A stretch of DNA of 64,000 nucleotides. Origin: Nitrososphaera sp. (GTDB taxonomy: Archaea; Thermoproteota; Nitrososphaeria; Nitrososphaerales; Nitrososphaeraceae). Each line of letters starts with the position of its first letter. Within the stretch, counting starts at the first letter, position 1. The position numbers and the translations under genes are program-made. Where the stretch lies: assembly GCA_029263715.1 (NCBI GenBank), contig JAJUFP010000003.1, forward strand, positions 124,001 through 188,000. The letters are read 5' to 3'. The notes beneath the pieces were generated by a model. It was not told the DNA's origin, searched no databases, and was given only the letters and a program-made list of their open reading frames with translations. This document shows positions 59,788 through 64,000 of the stretch, one piece after another.

Positions 59788-61014
59788 ATGAGTCTCGCAC
59801 CCCAAGAACTAGAAAATAGCGCTAGCAAGTATGCAGCTGAAGCCATTAGACTGGATTCACAAGGATCGCGAGGTATGGCCATACAGTCATACCAGCGGGC
59901 CATCGAAGCTCTGGTCAAATTGGTTCAGATCTATCCAGATTATAAATTGAACAAGGTCTACATGGAACGGGCCAATGCATATCAAAACAGGATCAAGGCA
60001 TTGCAGATGTCCCATGGCCTGGAAGATGACAAGCCGGCGGTCAATCCCATTGAAAGCAAGAACGAACCTGCCAATGGCAACGGAAACAGCAAGGGATCCG
60101 CGCCGTCCTCCAAGTCAAGCAGTGTTGAAACGCTGAAGGCTGACTTTGATGACCTGGTTATGAAGGAAAAGCCAAAGGTGAGCTGGGACGAGGTCATCGG
60201 TCTTGACGATGCAAAGCGGGCCATCCGCGAGTCGATTGTTTACCCCATGAAGAGGCCCGACCTGTTCCCACTTGGCTGGCCCCGCGGTATACTTCTGTAC
60301 GGGCCGCCGGGATGCGGCAAGACCCTTCTTGCTGCAGCTGCCGCGGCTGAAATTGATGGTTACTTCATCAATGTGGATGCCGCATCCATGATGAGCAAGT
60401 GGCTAGGCGAGGCTGAGAAGAACATATCAAAGCTGTTCAGCATGGCCAGAAAGCTCAACGAAAGCGAAGGCGTTCCAGTTTTGCTGTTCATAGACGAGAT
60501 CGACTCGCTTCTGGGCACCAGGAACAGCGAGGTCGGAGGCGAGGTGAGAGTCAAGAACCAGTTCCTGACAGAGATGGACGGTATCAACGGAAAATCCAAG
60601 GAATCTCAACTTTACGTCATCGGTGCTACCAACAAGCCTTGGAGCCTTGAAGCAGGGTTCCTGCGAAGGTTCCAGAAGAGGATCTACGTGACGCTTCCAG
60701 ACAATGCTTCTAGAACAAACCTGTTCAACCAGTACACCAAACCGCTGAACACCGAGGGCAGTCTGAAGATAGAGGAGCTTGCCAAGATCACCGACGGTTA
60801 CAGCGCCAGCGATGTCAAGGATGTTTGCCAGTCAGTCCAGCTACGGGTGGTCAACGAGCTCTTTGAGAGCGGCAGGGCCATGGAGCAGGGCGCCAATCCA
60901 AGGCCAGTCAACACTGGTGATTTCAAGGAGATACTAAAGATCCGCAAGCCCAGCGTAAGCGTGGATATGATAAGGGCCTACATGAGATGGAGCGACCAGT
61001 TCAAGGCGCTCTAA
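59788..61014 (+). CDS. cdvC: Cell division AAA ATPase CdvC (Vps4-like)
   Basis: 408 residues. N-terminal MIT domain (about 6-80, three helices: ELENSASKYAAEAIRLDSQG...AIQSYQRAIEALVKL) that binds CdvB tails. A Ser/Asn-rich linker follows, then the AAA domain (PKVSWDEVIGLDDAKRAI; Walker A GPPGCGKT; Walker B LLFIDEID; sensor IGATNKPWSL; arginine finger FLRRFQKR), and a C-terminal helix. It remodels CdvB polymers for abscission. Directly after two cdvB genes, 85 bases downstream with its own AT-rich leader. Confidence 0.95.
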   Translation: MSLAPQELENSASKYAAEAIRLDSQGSRGMAIQSYQRAIEALVKLVQIYPDYKLNKVYMERANAYQNRIKALQMSHGLEDDKPAVNPIESKNEPANGNGNSKGSAPSSKSSSVETLKADFDDLVMKEKPKVSWDEVIGLDDAKRAIRESIVYPMKRPDLFPLGWPRGILLYGPPGCGKTLLAAAAAAEIDGYFINVDAASMMSKWLGEAEKNISKLFSMARKLNESEGVPVLLFIDEIDSLLGTRNSEVGGEVRVKNQFLTEMDGINGKSKESQLYVIGATNKPWSLEAGFLRRFQKRIYVTLPDNASRTNLFNQYTKPLNTEGSLKIEELAKITDGYSASDVKDVCQSVQLRVVNELFESGRAMEQGANPRPVNTGDFKEILKIRKPSVSVDMIRAYMRWSDQFKAL

Positions 61015-61561
61015 CTACTTTTTCTTCCTGTGCCTTGAACCTTTCAATGGCCTCGGCGATCTTTTTCTTGGCCGTTTCTTTGTTTTCCCAGCCGGTCACC
61101 TTGACGTATTTGCCCTTTTCCAGCTCCTTGTAATGCTCAAAAAAGTGCTCTATCTGGTTCAGTATGTAGCGCGGAACGTCGGTGATGTCCTGAACTTCAG
61201 AAAAGCTAGGATCTATCTTTGGTATTGGAGCTGCAATTATCTTGGAGTCGGGCCCTTCTTCGTCTTCTGTCAAAAGCACGCCAACGGGTTTGGCGCGGAT
61301 AACCGACATGGGAACAACAGGGTAATCCCCAAGCACAAGGACGTCGACCGGGTCACCGTCGCCCTCAATCGTGCGCGGGATAAATCCATAGTTGCACGGG
61401 TAGACCATGGTTGTGAACAATCGCCTGTCAACAAAGACGGCGCCGGTTTCCACATCAAGCTCGTACTTGATGCTGCTACCCTTTGGGACCTCTATTACCA
61501 CGTTAACTTCATCAACAGTACCACTGGGTAAGTTTGTATGTACAAAATGTTGAACGCGCAA
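61001..61561 (-). CDS. ppa: Soluble inorganic pyrophosphatase (family I)
   Basis: 186 residues from TTG 61561. Active-site elements: GSSIKYELDVETGAVFVDR, YPCNYGFIPRT, DGDPVDVLVLG (metal-binding Asp cluster), and KIIAAPIPKIDP...DVPRYILNQIEHFFEHYKELEKGKYVKV. Hydrolyses pyrophosphate in the cytosol with Mg2+. It converges on cdvC, overlapping it by 14 bases, and is divergent from the membrane pyrophosphatase gene across a spacer of about 140 bases, so two types of pyrophosphatase are encoded side by side. Confidence 0.95.
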   Translation of the reverse strand: MRVQHFVHTNLPSGTVDEVNVVIEVPKGSSIKYELDVETGAVFVDRRLFTTMVYPCNYGFIPRTIEGDGDPVDVLVLGDYPVVPMSVIRAKPVGVLLTEDEEGPDSKIIAAPIPKIDPSFSEVQDITDVPRYILNQIEHFFEHYKELEKGKYVKVTGWENKETAKKKIAEAIERFKAQEEKVVRAP

Positions 61562-61699
61562 GATGGCATAGCAATGTACACAACCCCTTTATAATTCAAA
61601 AGGGATTTAGCGAAAAATCGTTCCAGATAGCAAAATTTCATCATATGTTCGACCATCGTCGTATCAGTCTTTATATATTCAGATTAGGACATTGCCTTA

Positions 61700-63793
61700 T
61701 TGGCGTTTGAAGACATGCTTCCCATCGGGGCCGCGATAGCCTCGATGGCGGCCGCAGCTGGCCTAGCTGTATGGGTTGGGAGGCAGCACAGCGGCACTGA
61801 AAAGATGATGAGCATTTCGTTGGCTGTCGGAGCCGGCGCCATGGCTTTTCTGAAGCGTGAATTCAAGATTGTAATACCGGCGGCAGTCGTGCTTGCAATA
61901 ATAATCGGCTTTACTTCCGGTTCGTCAAACGGCGTGGCTTTTGCCATTGGAGCCGCGCTTTCTGGCGTGGCAGGTCTGATCTCCCTTAAAATTACCGTCA
62001 AGGCGGCTGTAAGGGCAGCCCAGGCCACGTCCAAGGGCTTGGGGCCAGCCTTTGCCACGGCGTTCCGTGGCGGTGCAACGGTCGGACTTGCGGTGCCGGC
62101 TATGGCCCTCATCGCCATAACAATGCTTTATTTTGTTTACCCAGACCCGCTGACGATAGCTGGCGTGGGCATCGGCGCAAGCCTGATCGCGCTTTTCATC
62201 AGGGCCGGCGGTGGCATATTCACCAAAGCAGCAGATCTTGGAGCCGATCTTGTGGGCAAGGTTGAGGCTGGCATACCTGAAGACGACCCAAGGAACCCCG
62301 CCACGATAGCAGACAACGTTGGTGACAACGTTGGCGATGCAGCAGGGATGGGCTCCGATATCTACGAGTCGTACATCGTAACTACACTTGCTGCAATGCT
62401 GCTTGGCGCGCTGATAGTTCCGGCAAGCCTGCAGGTAATTGGCGGCGACAGGTTTGAATTAACTACTCTCCCAATGGTCGGCATTGAAGTAAAGCCACTT
62501 GTGCTCTACCCGATCCTGATCGGAGCATCAGGGCTGATAGCTTCGATAATTGGCGCCATGACGATAACTTCAAGGAAGATATCCGACCCCATGAGGCCGC
62601 TTGATGTGGCATTCCTTGTAAGCGCGGCTACAGCCATTGTGCTCAACTTTTTCTTTACGACTGCTTTTCTTGGCTACAATACACTGTCGTATGCACTTTT
62701 TGCCACCACTGTTGTAGGCGTAATTCTGGTGCCCGTCATACAAAGGATCACAGACTATTACACCAACTACAAGTACAAGCCGGTGCAGGAAATCGCTGAC
62801 TCGACAAAGTGGGGCTACGCGTCAAACACGCTGACTGGTATCATTATGGGCATGAGGTCTACAGGACCATTCATGCTGGCGATTGTTGTGGTGCTTGGCG
62901 TTTCCTACGGCATCACTTTTGGCATAACGCAGGACCCCCTCATGGGCATCTACGGCACAGCGATGGCGGCAATGGCGATGCTCAGCCTGGCCGGCATCGT
63001 GCTCTGCATCGACGCCTTTGGACCAATAAGCGATAACGCCGGCGGCATCGTGGAGATGACTGGCATGGGCGATGAAAACCGTGTAATAACGGACAAGATA
63101 GATGCCGTGGGCAACACCACAAAAGCGATCACAAAAGGCTTTGCTATTGCAAGCGCTGGCCTTGCCGCATTGGCAATGATACAGGCGTTCCAGCATGAAG
63201 CCGACAAGCTGTTCCCGGCCCAGGCGTTTGAGTATTCGCTGTCGGATGTCGGCCTTGTCATAGGTCTGCTCATTGGCGGCCTCATACCGTTCTTTGTTAC
63301 AAGCCAGCTCATTGCAGGAGTCAGCAAGACTGCCTCAAAGATGGTCGACGAAGTTAGGCGGCAGTTCAAAGAAAAGCCGGGTATCTTGGACGGCACGGAC
63401 ACGCCGGATTATGCCCGGTGCGTCGACATTGCCACGGGGGCAAGCCTAAAGGAGCTATGGAAGCCTGCGCTTATCACGGTGGCGGCGCCTATAGTGACTG
63501 GAGTCCTGCTTGGGCCTACCGCTGTGGCCGGAGTACTGATGGGCGCGGTGGTAAGCGGCCTGTTTTTGGCATACCACCTGGCAAACAGTGGCGGCGCCTG
63601 GGACAATGCCAAGAAATACATCGAGATGCAGGGCAAGAAAAAGACAGAGGCTCATGCAGTTGCTGTCGTAGGAGACTTGATAGGCGACCCGTACAAGGAC
63701 ACGGCCGGTCCAGCGCTAAACACGGTGATCAAGCTGCTAAACACCGTTGCTATAGTGTTCGTTCCGATATTCGTTGCAATACTGGCGCTGTGA
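61700..63793 (+). CDS. hppA: K+-independent membrane pyrophosphatase (proton-pumping type)
   Basis: 697 residues from TTG 61700, about 16 membrane helices. The hydrolytic centre is intact: GAGGIFTKAADLGADLVGK-type DLVGKVEAGIPEDDPRNP, ATIADNVGDNVGDAAGMGSD, and FGPISDNAGGIVEM, with GDLIGDPYKDTAGP near the end. The GNTTKAITKGFAIASA motif has Lys where K+-dependent enzymes have Ala, and Thr in the following position, the recognised mark of K+-independent H+-PPases. It couples pyrophosphate hydrolysis to proton export. Paralogue type and ion are inferred from these residues. Confidence 0.95.
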   Translation: MAFEDMLPIGAAIASMAAAAGLAVWVGRQHSGTEKMMSISLAVGAGAMAFLKREFKIVIPAAVVLAIIIGFTSGSSNGVAFAIGAALSGVAGLISLKITVKAAVRAAQATSKGLGPAFATAFRGGATVGLAVPAMALIAITMLYFVYPDPLTIAGVGIGASLIALFIRAGGGIFTKAADLGADLVGKVEAGIPEDDPRNPATIADNVGDNVGDAAGMGSDIYESYIVTTLAAMLLGALIVPASLQVIGGDRFELTTLPMVGIEVKPLVLYPILIGASGLIASIIGAMTITSRKISDPMRPLDVAFLVSAATAIVLNFFFTTAFLGYNTLSYALFATTVVGVILVPVIQRITDYYTNYKYKPVQEIADSTKWGYASNTLTGIIMGMRSTGPFMLAIVVVLGVSYGITFGITQDPLMGIYGTAMAAMAMLSLAGIVLCIDAFGPISDNAGGIVEMTGMGDENRVITDKIDAVGNTTKAITKGFAIASAGLAALAMIQAFQHEADKLFPAQAFEYSLSDVGLVIGLLIGGLIPFFVTSQLIAGVSKTASKMVDEVRRQFKEKPGILDGTDTPDYARCVDIATGASLKELWKPALITVAAPIVTGVLLGPTAVAGVLMGAVVSGLFLAYHLANSGGAWDNAKKYIEMQGKKKTEAHAVAVVGDLIGDPYKDTAGPALNTVIKLLNTVAIVFVPIFVAILAL

Positions 63794-63901
63794 TTTTAGC
63801 CTTGGCAGCGTAAGGCATTTGTCCAAACCCGATAAATCAACAAGCCCCGCAAAACCTGACCAAAAATATAAACACGAGTCGCAGGATCGACATTCGCATA
63901 G

Positions 63902-64000
63902 ATGGAGTTTAGCACAAGATTCGACGCCAAGGCGATCGAAAACGAGGTTCGCAATTATCTTGATAACACGGATTTAAAGACGATGCTGGAAAACGAGCTG
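63902..64000 (+). CDS. N-terminal start of a gene, possibly isoleucyl-tRNA synthetase (partial)
   Basis: ATG 63902 opens a frame continuing past the window edge: 33 residues (MEFSTRFDAKAIENEVRNYL, then a Leu-Lys-rich helix). An AT-rich element aaaaatataaac near 63862-63873 lies about 30 bases upstream, supporting a leaderless start. The short N-terminal stretch, a charged helix with 'IENEVRNYL', resembles what I recall of the beginning of thaumarchaeal isoleucyl-tRNA synthetases, but this cannot be confirmed without more sequence. Confidence 0.35.
   Translation, partial: MEFSTRFDAKAIENEVRNYLDNTDLKTMLENEL

Noticed and set aside
1-64000. CRISPR arrays, IS elements, prophage or integrase
   Set aside because: No direct-repeat arrays, transposase motifs or phage genes were seen when reading the translated frames and gaps.

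Overview
The window is a 64 kb piece of an archaeal chromosome, almost certainly a soil-type ammonia-oxidising thaumarchaeon of the Nitrososphaera lineage. The evidence is the combination of ESCRT-like division genes (two CdvB, one CdvC), two thermosome-type chaperonins, archaeal ribosomal proteins (L44e, S27e, S19e), RNase P component Rpp21, Nep1, a bacterial-type DnaK/DnaJ/GrpE set, a complete urease system with two different urea transporters, a B12 nucleotide-loop pathway, and many TATA boxes placed so close to start codons that transcripts look leaderless. No rRNA, CRISPR, IS element, integrase or phage gene was seen; both ends cut through genes.

Layout. 1-3.7 kb: grpE(end)-dnaK-dnaJ and an Hsp20, then an intron-containing tRNA-Leu. 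4-12.8 kb: an acyl-CoA dehydrogenase divergent from a tightly overlapping six-gene operon (iorA, a long iorB, two thiolase-fold proteins without the usual catalytic residues, two DUF35 OB/zinc-ribbon proteins). This is the strongest candidate here for an undescribed acyl-CoA enzyme system. 13-19.7 kb: an HD-GNAT fusion, a cupredoxin, a MazG-like protein, a PfkB kinase, the main thermosome subunit, a hotdog thioesterase and small proteins. 19.8-24.5 kb: ribosomal proteins, then a reverse-strand cobalamin operon whose cobyric acid synthase lacks its glutaminase half. 24.6-38.8 kb: a housekeeping mix (aspartate-semialdehyde dehydrogenase family, Lrp regulators, haem O synthase, Nep1, Rpp21, S19e, PDCD5, an MDR alcohol dehydrogenase, a CitE-like lyase, a BASS transporter, PepF, an AlkD-like protein, a putative metalloprotease, ParB).

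39-50.8 kb is a urea island. It holds an SSS-type urea transporter fused to a UspA domain, a UT-type urea channel, a hypothetical protein, ureABC, a terminator, and then a second transcription unit that starts with a divergent chaperonin and an unknown protein followed by ureE-F-G-D. Related palindromes lie upstream of the UT gene and of ureA, suggesting one shared regulator.

51-64 kb: MsrB, ArsR- and RHH-type regulators, a phosphoglycolate-phosphatase-type HAD protein, ArgS, TrmI, a DUF192 protein, a TrmB-family regulator divergent from cdvB-cdvB-cdvC, a soluble pyrophosphatase convergent with the chaperonin-like end of that cluster's CdvC, a membrane pyrophosphatase of the K+-independent type, and the start of a further gene, possibly ileS. 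Prominent inverted repeats lie before cdvB and at its stop codon.
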